DNA from: Leguminivora glycinivorella
Lineage: Eukaryota > Arthropoda > Insecta > Lepidoptera > Tortricidae
Assembly: GCF_023078275.1 (NCBI RefSeq)
Contig: NC_062974.1
Span: forward strand, 23,489,119-23,553,118
DNA length: 64,000 nt
Direction of reading: 5' to 3'
In this document: positions 21,233 to 31,429 of the stretch, piece by piece
Layout of the letters: the number at the start of each line of letters is the position of its first letter
Numbering within the stretch: the stretch's first letter is position 1
Translations under genes and position numbers: made by a program
Notes under the pieces: generated by a model
Database searches by the model: none
Seen by the model: only the letters and a program-made list of their open reading frames with translations
What the model was told of the DNA's origin: nothing

Positions 21233-21464
21233 TCACATCTCGGACACTGGGCGATCCAATATATGAAAGGCGCGTTCCTAGCACACATTCTAAGCTCGTG
21301 TAGGTGAACGCGTACCATGCTTGTATGAGCGAGATATGATATGTCGACTGTTCGTGTTTTTGACAGGCGGTAACTGTGAGGTAACCGAGAGGGGGTGGGC
21401 GCCACTTTCAGCGGGGAGCGGGAGTGGCCATAATGTACGATAGTTCTCTTTATTATACTGTGCT
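21233..21464 (-). mobile_element. Family D repeat, copy 3
   Basis: Reverse complement of copies 1 and 2: ctcggacactgggcgatcca at the left, ggtgggcgccactttcagcg, and tctttattatactgtgct at the right. Longest copy, about 230 bp. Confidence 0.8.
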
Positions 21465-21729
21465 TTCTGTGCTGTAAGTTCTGTCTAGATATTTACATAT
21501 GTACTTAATAAAAACATACAATCATTCATGTAAACATAATTATATTTAATGCTCTGGAACAACCCCTGTTTTGTCTAATAATTGCCCCGCTTGTTATGAT
21601 AAGGGGGCACGTTCTGATTGTTACAATTGGTTATGAATGTAATCTAGATTTGTTTATAGTTAATTAATCTTTGTCAGAGATACAAGGAATTTATTTAATT
21701 ATCAAAAATGTCTCTGTCATCAAATCGCT

Positions 21730-21799
21730 GGTAGCCTAATGGTAAGTACGTGTAACTTTCGTTCCGGTTCCGGAGGTCGCGGGTTCGAACCCGCGGATT
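21730..21799 (+). repeat. tRNA-derived head
   Basis: ggtagcctaatggtaagtac (A-box-like) and gcgggttcgaacccgcgg (perfect T arm and B box) are spaced as in a tRNA. The flanks do not form a full acceptor stem, so a SINE head or pseudo-tRNA is more likely than a gene. Confidence 0.45.
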
Positions 21800-21912
21800 A
21801 ATTGTTATTTAGCTAATTCTCCTATCCTTAATCCTGTTTAGCTAAACTCATAAAATGTTGTTTAGATTCAATCTGCTCCGTCCGGCGCACCGCCATCATT
21901 GCGCTCCGCTAA

Positions 21913-22403
21913 GGCAGCGTCCCCACTTAAGCGTCGCGTGTCTCGCGGCGCGGAACGGACGTCTCCGCCACGCCGCCTAAATGTAATTAAAAAAACGTCT
22001 CATGTAGGGGGTACCCTAATAAAACATTTTTTTCCATTTTATATTTTTGCACTTTGTTGGCGTGATTGATATACATATTGGTACCAAATTTCAGCTTTCT
22101 AGTCACTGAAATTATCCGCGGACGGACGGACGGACGGACGGACGGACGGACAGACAGACATGGCGAAACTATAAGGGTTCCTAGTTGACTACGGAACCCT
22201 AAAAACGTCTCCTCAGTACATTTTGTATAAGAAGGACGTAAGACGCGACCCTAGGCGGCGCGGCGCGCGCCACGCCGTAAGACGCGCCCCCAGGCGGCGC
22301 GGCGCGCGCCACGAGGAAACGTTTTTGAATTACATTCAGGCGGCGTGGCGGAGACGTCCGTTGCGCGCCGCAAGACATGCGTCTTATGAGTGTGGATGGT
22401 CCC
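21913..22403. mobile_element. Family H MITE, complete, itself interrupted
   Basis: ggcagcgtccccac and gtgtggatggtccc form the ends. The long arms gcggcgcggaacggacgtct and ggagacgtccgttgcgcgcc are inverted. TAA flanks it (21910-21912, 22404-22406). A three-base TAA duplication suits PIF/Harbinger-type elements. The arms are very GC-rich, which explains the 74-codon frame here. Confidence 0.8.
22001..22200 (+). mobile_element. Family B, 5'-truncated, with target duplication
   Basis: Starts catgtagggggtaccctaat and ends ctagttgactacggaaccct with (GGAC)n before it. aaaaacgtct is found exactly at 21991-22000 and 22201-22210. Truncation at one end and a 10-bp duplication indicate retroposition with the ggaaccct end as the 3' end. 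Confidence 0.85.
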
Positions 22404-22447
22404 TAACGCTGCGCTCTCAAAATGCGCATGTGTGGCTGAGCTTTTAG

Positions 22448-23010
22448 GTATATAATAAACAGGAGTTCAACCGTTTTTTCAATATTACATATGTCTCACG
22501 AAAGTTTATCTTCTATAGCCACTGGCATCTGTCAATATTACTACAACGAATCCATATCAAATTGATAACCAGATCGTAAGGTTTGATTATCAGAATTATA
22601 CCTTTAGAGTCACGTGAATCAACAGTAGCTCATTCAATGTTATATGACTTAATTAGTCTTGCATTAATTTCTCGTTTATTATGATATCCTGAAATGTGTG
22701 AATACTGATTATTTACGAATTGAGTTAATTATTACTTTTACATTACTTTATTAAATATCAAACGATAGCAACAAATCTTTATTATAGAAGGAAATCGGTT
22801 TGCGTGGCGCGTTCAATACTCGACAATGTCACGAAAAATGGCGTTATTGTACGGAGAAAGGTGACAGCACCCTGTATATATAATAGAGGTAATTAGTCAC
22901 TGGAAAAAATACATTCCGTGATGTAACGCTATAACGCAACGTCTATTTAAACATCAAAAAGTTACGGTACTGGGTTGGTAACCAAATGTAGAAACGCTTA
23001 CGGGTTTTTT
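22448..23010. other. No gene seen
   Basis: AT-rich single-copy sequence with no supported feature. Confidence 0.4.
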
Positions 23011-23056
23011 TTTTACAAAATTTTAATTTTGTGGTTAGGTTATTGCGTCAGGGGTT
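23011..23056 (+). mobile_element. Fused ends of two family A copies
   Basis: aaaattttaattttgtggtt and aggttat (3' end of a plus copy) run straight into gcgtcaggggtta (outer end of a minus copy). No core remains, so this is a rearranged remnant. Confidence 0.5.
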
Positions 23057-23116
23057 AGTAACTAAAGAAGACGGGTGGAAAAACCGCTCACAAACAAAAA
23101 AAAATAAAAAAAATGA

Positions 23117-23330
23117 TAAAACCCCCGACCGCGACATAGTAGACAGATTTTCATGAAACATGGCTAAGAACACTCCCGACTAATTCAGCTTTCAAGCATA
23201 AATAACTAAATCTAAATCGGTTCATCCGTTCGGGAGGTACGATGCCACAGACAGATGAGACATACACACACACAGGCAGACAGACAGACAGACACATCAA
23301 ACTTATAACTTCCCGTCGTTTTTGCGTCAG
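23117..23330 (-). mobile_element. Family A repeat between direct repeats
   Basis: aaacccccgaccgcgacata to cccgtcgtttttgcgtcagg with a short (CAGA)n core. gctcacaaacaaaaa and the following A/T-rich run stand on both sides (23087 and 23331), together about 24-28 bp. They may be a target duplication, though the A runs make the limits uncertain. Confidence 0.8.
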
Positions 23331-23569
23331 GGCTCACAAACAAAAAATAAAAAAAAACAAACGAGAGTTTAAAACAAAGAGCCGTCAACAATTGCTGCTG
23401 CGTATAATCCAGGAGTCGACGCAAAACAATTAAGAAAGTTTCCGACAAAGGGTGATCCGGGACGTGACAGGTGTACCAAGTGGGGGAGGGGGGTAAGTAA
23501 ATGGGGGTTTAAATGTTGACCGAATGGTGGTCGCTTTCGGTTGTATGAACCGCCTGGCATCCGTTGGCT

Positions 23570-23699
23570 TGTTGGGTGGACGACATTCAGGGCACCTCTG
23601 GATGAGATTAGCCCAGGACCGGGATAAGTGACGTATACGAAGGGAGGCCTATGCTCAGCAGCGGGCGATTAACGGCTGAAATTATGATGATGATGATGA
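23570..23699 (+). pseudogene. LINE (RTE-type) C-terminal remnant
   Basis: The frame starts WVDDIQGTSG and shifts, then gives REAYAQQRAING before a stop. The W-DDI and EAY-QQ words are typical of the last residues of RTE-type LINE proteins in Lepidoptera. (GAT)n follows as the 3' tail at 23685-23698. It is 5'-truncated and frameshifted. Confidence 0.65.
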
Positions 23700-23729
23700 A
23701 ATATATGTGGATTTTATGCAGTTTTTTTG

Positions 23730-24109
23730 TAGGAGGTAGGGCATAGCGAATGATATTCCGTTTCGTGTGGTAGGGCACAGCACAGCGGATATCATCTCGC
23801 TCGAATCTAGAGCAGAGCCTAACTAGGGAAGTACCTCCGCCTTACGGAAGACCGCAGCCAAATAGCACTAGACCCTACTCATAGTGTTGTGTTCCTGCCG
23901 GTGAGTAAGGCTGCAAGAGCTCAACGAGGGTGCGGTGTGCTGGTGACTGAAGGACTCCTTTTTGCTCTGTACTTAATACAGCAAAAGGGAGTGTACAAGT
24001 TCCTAATGGGTTGGAAACGCGCACGTGACACTGTTTGAGTTGCAGGCGTCCATAGGTTACGGTGACCGCTTTCCGTCTTGTTTGCTACCGCCGTATTATT
24101 AAAAAAAAA
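23730..24109 (+). mobile_element. LINE 3' untranslated region, family L (longest copy)
   Basis: ggtagggcatagcgaatgat, cagcacagcggatatcatct, gtacctccgccttacggaag, ttgtgttcctgccggtgagt, then gagttgcaggcgtccatagg and an oligo-A tail. I recognise this order from lepidopteran LINE 3' ends. The last 80-140 bp recur at 16.8, 33.2 and 52.0 kb. Confidence 0.7.
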
Positions 24110-24687
24110 GTTTTATTGAACTTTCCTCATATTGAGGAAGAGATGAACCATGCTTTATAGTCTAAGTTCATGTTTTCTCTCTCACTAATGTCCAAGCAAA
24201 TGGGTGAATCAACTTTTTCTTGCTTTTTGCAAGAATTGCCCATACTTATTATTAGCTCTACTTTTGTGAGTTTTAACCTGGCCATCGTGAATAAATATCC
24301 CTATTTTTATTTTACATTAAGGGAATAATTAAAAAAAAAAATTACAATTAAATATATATGTGACCCAGTGGAAGAGACACTTTTTTCATACAAAAGTGAG
24401 GGACAGCTATGTCCACTGTGTCACTGCTCGAAATAAAGTAATAAAACAGCAAATCCTACAAAAACATCATGATGTATTGCATAGCTTGTATATCTGTTTT
24501 TAATATAATAAGAATAAACTAATTACACTAAATACAAATTAAATTTTCTGACCACATGTAGTCGAAGTATGCCTAATTTTGCTGGCAAAGAAAAGTTGAT
24601 TCACCCAAATACAGACGATGTTATATTAGTCAGTACAGTACTCATGGTGTTACGTACGTTATCAAACTTACAACTTACTTTATTATT
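24110..24687. other. No gene seen
   Basis: AT-rich single-copy DNA with no supported feature. Confidence 0.4.
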
Positions 24688-24741
24688 ACTCACGCCACTC
24701 GTCTTTTTTGACCTCCTTTAAACGCCGGTTGCATAAAATAT
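24688..24741 (+). repeat. Family O end fragment
   Basis: cgccactcgtcttttttgac and ctcctttaaacgccggttgc match the last 50 bp of family O copy 1. The rest of the element is absent. Confidence 0.65.
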
Positions 24742-25036
24742 AATTAAATAGATACAATTCAGGTTGAAAATATACCACCTAGTGTAGCCTGTATCCTTTT
24801 TCTGAAGCACCACGTAAAAATAAATCTTAATCTTTAGAGCTTCCACTGGCTTAAGAAATAGCTTCAAGAAAACTACTTTAAAATTTAAAAACGTGCGGGT
24901 AAACCTAAAACATTTCTGCTGAAAAGAAACAGATAAGCCACGGAGAATCCAGGGCAAATGCTACGTAAATAGGAAAACTACATTATGATAACTCATACCT
25001 ACATTTATTAATATTGTGGAAGGCAGAATGAGTATG

Positions 25037-25281
25037 ATTTTAACCCCCGATGCAAAAACGACCGGGTGTTATAAGTTTTACGTGTCTGTCTGTCTGTCTG
25101 TGTTTATGTCTGTCTGTGGCATCGTAGCTCCCGAACGGATGAACCGATTTAGATTTACTTTTTTTTATCTGAAAACTGAGTTAGTCGGGAGTGTTCTTAG
25201 CCATGTTTCATGAAAATCGGTCTACTAAGTATGTCGCGGTCGGGGGTTTTTTCAAAATTTTAATTTTGTGGTTAGGTTATT
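25037..25281 (+). mobile_element. Family A repeat
   Basis: ttaacccccgatgcaaaaac, gggtgttataagttttacgt, (GTCT)n, catcgtagctcccgaacgga, ccatgtttcatgaaaatcgg, ending gtggttaggttat. Full-length with both ends. Confidence 0.85.
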
Positions 25282-25454
25282 CATACGAGTATTTGGCCAA
25301 ACAGGATGAATTCACTTGAGCTAAATGCGTCTTGTAAATATCTTTTTTTTTTAATATTTAACTTGAATCGTAAACAATGTTTAAACACGTAGAACATTTT
25401 AAAACTATTGCAACACTTCACGTTCGGAAAATGGGCACCAAACTTTTAATGTTG

Positions 25455-25706
25455 ACGATCGGTCTGGCTCAGTCGGTAGTGACCCTGCCTGCCGAGCCGC
25501 GGTCCTGCGTTCGAATCCCGGTAAGGGCATTTATTTGTGTGATGAGCACAGATATTTGTTCCTGAGTCATGGATGTTTTCTATGTATATAAGTATGTATT
25601 TATCTATTTAAGTATGTATACTGTCGCTTAGCACCCATAATACAAGCTTTGCTTAGTTTGGGGCTAAGTTGATCTGTGTAAGGTGTCCCCAATATTTATT
25701 TATTTT
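25455..25706 (+). mobile_element. Family E SINE, best copy
   Basis: tRNA-like head with A box tggctcagtcgg and B box gcgttcgaatcccgg, body tgtgtgatgagcacagatat and tgttcctgagtcatggatg, then caagctttgcttagtttggg and ctgtgtaaggtgtccccaat, ending in attTATT-rich repeats. Use it as the reference for the copies at 13.3, 17.5 and 60.7 kb. The 62-codon frame over the head is incidental. Confidence 0.9.
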
Positions 25707-25990
25707 TATTAATGTAGGTATTTGGCCATAACTGGCAAACTAGGTTCACACGACATATTTTTCGTGTACACTGTACAGTATACGAGATTTTATCGATTAC
25801 CGTAGTGGCAGCTTTGTATGACAACATTGACAACTGCAAATCGTTCACGCGGCGTAATGCCGGAAAATCTCGTAGGTCCATAATATGAATTTTGAAAGAT
25901 GTCATACGAAATTCGATGAAATCTTATAATAATGTAAGTGTTTACGCGATTAAGTCCCGTTTCGTTCTAAAATTATGAAATCTCGTATAA

Positions 25991-26150
25991 GGGACTATCC
26001 ACACACAGGCGTTGCAAGTCCTAAGACGCGGAACGGACGCCAGCGCCGCGCCGCACGAGTGTAATTTGAAAAACGTCTCCTCAGTACATTTTGCATAGGA
26101 AGGACGTAAGACGCGCCTCAAGCGACGCGACCCCAAACAGGTTGCCGCTA
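25991..26150 (+). mobile_element. Family H MITE, left half
   Basis: gggactatccacacacaggc, agacgcggaacggacgccag, aacgtctcctcagtacattt, then a diverged centre. TAA stands just before the left end. The mirrored right half is missing. Confidence 0.7.
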
Positions 26151-26683
26151 AGGTTAGAAATAATTCTAATAACAAACACTGTTACATATTTACAATATTT
26201 ATTGTTACTCGTCAATATTAACTAAACGTAAAAACGCTAACAATGTTCCATGTTTTTCCAATAAAGGCCACCATAAGCATAAATTCAACAACCCTGACAA
26301 AACGTGTCACCATACAAAAACTGTCCTTGCATAACTAGTCGCTTACGCCGTTATTGACACTTTCCCAATATAAAATATACCGCGTAGCGTCGTAAGCGAC
26401 AAATGCTGCACGACTTTTATAAGGTTCGGCGCAAACTAGCGGTTAATTAAAGGAATTAGTGCGCGGGGGCTTATCGCAGCCGACACTATCAATAATAGCA
26501 TTATTGTAAGCTCGGCTCCGCTTTATTGAGCTTATTTTACGAAATAAAAAGCTTTTGCAAATTTTGCGCTTCCCTTTGAAAGGTAGTAATGAAATCAAGG
26601 GTTCCAAAGGTTAGGATGTGTAATTAGCTACGTTCTAAGCAATATTCGTCTCCATTGCTATACCTATTTCATTATTATGTACA
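26151..26683. other. No gene seen
   Basis: Single-copy. No coding frame, repeat or RNA recognised. Confidence 0.4.
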
Positions 26684-26866
26684 TATTAGCTTTTGCCCGC
26701 AGCTTCGCTCGCGTTAGAAAGAGACAAAAAGTAGCCTATGTCACTTTCCATCTCTTAAACTATCTCCACTTGAAAAAACACGTCAATTCGTCGCTCTGTT
26801 TTGCCGTGAAACGCGGACAAACAGACACACACACTTCCATTTATAATATTAAGTACGGATATCATG
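26684..26866 (-). mobile_element. Helitron-like element, inverted copy
   Basis: attagcttttgcccgcagct...cgctcgcgttagaaagagac at the left and acttccatttataatattaa at the right: the reverse complement of 5924-6104. The terminal CTAG is changed to TTAG on the plus-strand reading. Confidence 0.65.
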
Positions 26867-27204
26867 TCGCATTGTAAACACATTTGTTATTAATAAGTAA
26901 TTATTGTTGATCATTAATATTATCATCCATGTTTATGAATAAGAGTTGATAAAATAATCTTATTAATGCGAGACATTTGTTGTGAATGAAAATGTTGCTG
27001 AGCTCAATGTCGCTTATCGTGTTTATTTGCGTTTTATACTGATTATACACGTTTAAATGAAGAATATTGGTAATAAAAAAACTGACTTAAGTTTAATGTT
27101 ATCATTGGTACGAGTATGATCTTGAGACTAGTGAAATCTAAAAAATACAAAATAATGGCCAACGATTTGTTTAAAGAAACGTCACATTTGACGCTGACAT
27201 ATCC

Positions 27205-27330
27205 TACAGTCTGACCAGTCTGATCGTAGGTGTCGTCCCGTTTTCTCACACATATTGATTTGAAAGGGATGCAATATTGCCACTACAATATTGCCACTTT
27301 TTAACTTCTATTCTTCTTGGTCAGACTGTA
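27205..27330. mobile_element. Palindromic MITE, 126 bp
   Basis: tacagtctgacca faces tggtcagactgta exactly. The centre repeats aatattgccact twice. Non-coding. Confidence 0.75.
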
Positions 27331-27521
27331 TGCATAGTCAAAACACTCATAACTTGACGAAACCTATTTTGACGTAGGTATATTAAAGTTCGGACCTAAG
27401 AGAGGAGACCGTCAGCTGTCTATTTTTTGTCACCATGTATGTGTAACAAGATTGTAAGTGCGAAAGTGACACATGATATGACGAGTGACGAAAATACCAC
27501 CATAATACGGCCATTGGGCTT

Positions 27522-28198
27522 TGATGCCTGCAATTTTATCACTTATCTACGTGGGTTAAGACACATGCCACTCTCACACTGAAAATAGGCTATTTGACCC
27601 ATTTTAAAGTCTGTTTTATTTATTTATTTATTTATTTATTTAAACTTTATTGCACAGTAAAAAAAAATGTACAAAAGGCGAACTTAATACCAAAAGGCAT
27701 TCTCTACCAGCTAACCTTTGGGCCAAACAGAGATCAATAAGAGCTAATAGGTGCAAGAAATATAACAAGTCGAGAAATTGAATTGTTTTATATGATTAAG
27801 TACTGTCCAATTCAGCAAAACATATTTTTAAAGTATATTTTTACACGAAAACAACTCAGTCATGTTACCTGTGCCTCAAATTCATTATGTCAGTGATTGT
27901 TTTGACGTGAAGTAAGTTCGAATTCGATGACGTCACTACATCGCTGACAGCGTTTTCGGTGGCCAAAATAAAATAAAAATTACACACAGTTTTTATCGAA
28001 AATACGCCCAAACTTTCACTTCGCACTTTTCATACCCAAAATCTATAAATATTGTTTTTTAATGTCAAATACTACGGAAGCTAATCATTTATTGTTCCAA
28101 ATTCGATATTCATGAGTCTAGTAGCCAATACTTGCCAGGATATCCATTATCCTGATTATCCATACAGATGAAGACGAGTGATAAAATTGCAAGCATCA
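27522..28198. mobile_element. MITE with 21-bp inverted ends, interrupted
   Basis: tgatgcctgcaattttatca at the left faces tgataaaattgcaagcatca at the right with one mismatch. A LINE 3' end (27608-27765) lies inside, near the left end. No transposase reading frame is seen. Confidence 0.65.
27608..27765 (-). mobile_element. LINE 3' end, minus strand
   Basis: (TTTA)n tail, then aaactttattgcacagtaaa, tgtacaaaaggcgaactta, cattctctaccagctaacct. Read on the minus strand, it is a typical 3' end with a (TAAA)n tail. A diverged relative is at 18.6 kb. Confidence 0.7.
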
Positions 28199-28510
28199 TA
28201 GGCATGCAGACCGTATTTTTTATATCTGCATATTTTATTGAAATAAGGCAACTACCTATTTTTGGCATTCTTCCAATTATAAACTACACAGTCTTGTTTC
28301 TAATTTGCAGTTGAGGAGACTAGAAATTGGTGCCAATATTTGATACTGAGGACGCCAATAACTGGGTACTTGACCTTGTTTGGCTAATGTGAATTGGTTG
28401 GTACATTGCAATTTCAAAAAGTAAGTCTGATTTCATAGGTATGTTTGTATTTTTGTTTACCAGTTCATGCACTGCCAAAAATAAAATACAGAATAAATCT
28501 TAAGGTGCAA

Positions 28511-28582
28511 TGAGCTGCAAAATTGCATGGAGATATTATGAACGAAGTAAGTGGGAAATTCGCCATGCACTTTTGCAGCTTA
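28511..28582. mobile_element. Family J short palindromic MITE
   Basis: gagctgcaaaattgcatgga faces ccatgcacttttgcagctta. The inner loop matches the J copies at 6.9 and 35.7 kb in general form. Confidence 0.75.
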
Positions 28583-28638
28583 CTGCACAAGCTCTCTGGT
28601 TAAACATTTTGGTTGAATGACAATGCTTATTAAAGCAT

Positions 28639-28755
28639 TAAGGTGCATTAGGGTAATTCCAAAAGTCGTCTAATTACGAAAGTCACATAAAAATCACCAT
28701 TATTTCCATCATATCAAGATTCCCCTTTCGGAATTACCTACCCTATTGCACCTTA
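28639..28755. mobile_element. Palindromic MITE, 117 bp
   Basis: taaggtgcattagggtaatt faces ggaattacctaccctattgc and accttа-type ends (the arms are about 26 bp, with small gaps). Non-coding. Confidence 0.65.
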
Positions 28756-28851
28756 TTTTTTACATAAAGATTATCATATCATAATTATAGCATATCATTT
28801 ATTGCATACATGTGTTATGTGTATATTATTTCTAATACTTAGCATTCAAGG

Positions 28852-28990
28852 GTACTGATGTGTCGACGGAAAGTTTCCAAAATTCTCAAATTTTCACATA
28901 GGAAATCTTCGGACACTTTCCATGCTATGTATTTGTATGGACAATTGTATGGATGGAATCTTTCCATTTCATAAATTCATCATTCATTTG
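28852..28990. repeat. Dispersed repeat with gtactgatgtgt start
   Basis: gtactgatgtgtcgacggaa, aagtttccaaaattc, gaatctttccatttcat. The element at 45468-45657 has the same start and the inverted end catcagta, which is missing here. Confidence 0.4.
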
Positions 28991-29031
28991 TAAAAAAAGG
29001 GTCTTTTCATCAAAAGGGTCATATTCAAGGC

Positions 29032-29393
29032 TTGGAACCGGTTTATTTTTTACCGGTTAAAACCGGTTTATTTCGATTTTACTCCGAACTTTTAAAGAAC
29101 GCGAACGTTATGAGAACTTTATTTTAACCGAAATAAACCGGTTTATTCGACGAGCGGCGAGACGCACCTAAATACCTAAGTTCACGCAGCGAGTTTTTTG
29201 TTTGGTTAGAACAGTATTACCTATCATGCTGCGGAATAAACCGGTTTATTTTTCTAAACCGGTTAATCGAACGAAACCTTTATGAAAGAGTTCTTCTAAA
29301 AACCGGTTTAAAAACAGCGGTTTTTCAAGCGAAAACGAAATTTAAAGGTTTGTCCGTACATGATAACGGTTTGAAAATTTAACCGGTATCCAA
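29032..29393. mobile_element. MITE built of aaccggtttatt words
   Basis: ttggaaccggt at the left faces accggtatccaa at the right. Between them aaccggttta and its reverse complement recur about ten times in both orientations, separated by less repetitive DNA. Confidence 0.65.
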
Positions 29394-29429
29394 TTATGCC
29401 CATATTAATTGCTACTAAGTGTATCCCAG

Positions 29430-29545
29430 CCACGACATTGGTCTAAGCGCGGCAGCGGTGAGCGGCATCCACGTGGATGAAAAGTCCCATCCGTCACGCT
29501 CCAATGTATGCCGCCGTTAGAGTGTCGCGTCTTAGACCAATGTGG
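29430..29545. mobile_element. Palindromic MITE, 116 bp
   Basis: ccacgacattggtctaagcg faces cgcgtcttagaccaatgtgg, with inner pairs gcggcag / ctgccgc-like. GC-richer than the surroundings. Confidence 0.75.
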
Positions 29546-29931
29546 ATAAGGATAAAAGCCGTAAGTGTATCTGTATACCAGGCTTCACTGCCCTTGTCAG
29601 ATTGTTATGGCTTCCAGTTACGACACTGATAACATCTTCTCCAATGTATATCCAACCTTATCACCCTTGAAACAAAGTTCACTTTAGCGAGGAACAGTGG
29701 AGGTGGCAAAGACAATCGATAGTTTATAGACTGTGGCGGCCATTTTGATTGTCGGTCGAATTTCTTGTGACCTGGTGACCTCTAATATTGATCGGTATTA
29801 TTGACAGATGTTTACAACGTAGCTGACCTTTGGCGTCATAAAAAATGCAGTGTGACTTACCTTACTCGTGTACAACTGTAGCGTAGTTTAGAGATTTACT
29901 CGTTTCTTCAACCTAGCGTTTTCACGGCCTA

Positions 29932-30172
29932 GCGCCAGGGTCCGCTTTCCTGCTCAGTCTTCTCCACTTCGCCCGGTCTTCGGCATCTTCAGGTGTGCGA
30001 TTGTTCTCTTGCATGTCCGCTGTCACGACGTCCATCCAGTAGTTCTTAGGCCTAACGGGGCCGCGTGAACTTTAGGGCTTTGGACAGTGAGATTGAGGCA
30101 TTTGTTTCCGACGTAGTCTACCGGTCTGCGGCGTATATGGCCATACCATCGGAGGCGAATTTCCTGCAGCTT
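29932..30172 (-). pseudogene. LINE (RTE-type) C-terminus, frameshifted
   Basis: On the minus strand the first part reads KLQEIRLRWYGHIRRRPVDY with a Gly-His pair typical of the LINE endo/RT tail. After a frameshift near 30060 the second part gives WMDVVTADMQENNRTPEDAE, then KWRRLSRKADP and a stop at 29932. The RLRWYGH...RRP and W-DV...A-DR-KWR order is characteristic of RTE-type LINE C-termini. It is 5'-truncated, with no tail recognised. Confidence 0.75.
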
Positions 30173-31429
30173 AAGTATCCGCTACGTCACAGATTCTGAG
30201 GCTGTAAGAAATTGTAACTAAAGAAGATATAGAAATAAAAACTGACTCTAGTTTCTCCGATTTCTCAGTTCCATCCAATATCTATGTATAATAGTTAAAT
30301 CTAATATCTAATATCTATAATACACTGTCTAATCGTATGGGAGTAAGTGAGAGCGCGATGTCACTAAAAGAGGGCGGATAGGTACGAAAAGTGCGGAAAA
30401 ATATTAAAATAAAATAGAAAGATGCATTATTTGTGCAAAATATTTCGTTAGTGTTTTAGATATGTATATATTTGTTATTATAATATTAACTAAAGACAAT
30501 TAAGTGAATAATTGAACGACACACAACCGTTTAATGACGAACTCGAGACCAATCTTTGCAATTTTTTTCTATCGAGTCGATTTCATTAAATCGTGAATCG
30601 AGTACGGCTATGCTGAAATATAATAATAATATAATTTAATTTGACATACTAAGACTAATAGTTTGTCTTAAAAAACTGCGCAAGTAACATCAATTTGACG
30701 CAATTGGGTGTTGTCAGCCCCTTAATATTGGACGTGAACGAGCGAAAGATTCTAATATTAATCCCAAGCGTAGCAAATACTTTGAAAAGTAGACTCTTGA
30801 GCGATGCGACAGTTTGAAGACAAGAAAAGTAAAAATAATCATCGTTACCTCCTGACGGGGAGTGATTAAAGGTTCAAATATGTAATTAGCCATTCAGAAC
30901 TAAACTTTTCTTCTGGAAATTATTTTCTTAAAATGCCCTCTAAACTCTAAACCCTATTTTGAGAAATAGCTGCGCTTATAAATAAGCATTAATGCAAACT
31001 TGTTTCATTTAACTTTATAATTTGACTTAAAAGTACAGGTAAAATTTAAATTACACTTAACTTTAGGAGAGGCCATCATTAATGCATATTTATGAGTAGG
31101 GCGAAAAATCTCAACACACAGTCATTAGTAAGGCATTACTTACTTTGTGGCGTAAGTTATAAGCGAAAACACTACGCTATTCTGCTATCCTACGCTACGA
31201 AAAAAGCGCTAAACTAGTTCGTAATATGGCAGAGAAGATGAAAAAGAGGTACTAAAGTTAGAACAACGTCGATGTTGCGGTATATAAGATCGGTTTGAAG
31301 CAATGGGTCATACCTATTAAGGGACCGGTGGATGGTGAGACACGGCTACACATCGGTTTATAGCTCGTTAACATGACGAAGATATATCAAAATTGACTTT
31401 GTTTCAACTGATGTTATCTTGCCTACCTA
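30173..31429. other. No gene seen
   Basis: About 1.25 kb of single-copy, AT-rich DNA. tagcg/cgcta words are frequent near 31145-31205. No open frame of interest. Confidence 0.4.

Larger units (their letters stand above)
21867..22447 (+). mobile_element. Family I remnant, host of a nest
   Basis: atctgctccgtccggcgcac...gcgctccgctaa at the left and taacgctgcgctctcaaaat...gtgtggctgagcttt at the right are the two halves of a family I arm, as at 49.38-49.46 kb. They are separated by the H element at 21913-22403. TAA is present on both sides of the insertion. Confidence 0.7.

Noticed and set aside
21730..21799. Candidate tRNA gene
   Set aside because: Good A and B boxes but no acceptor stem; kept only as a tRNA-derived head.
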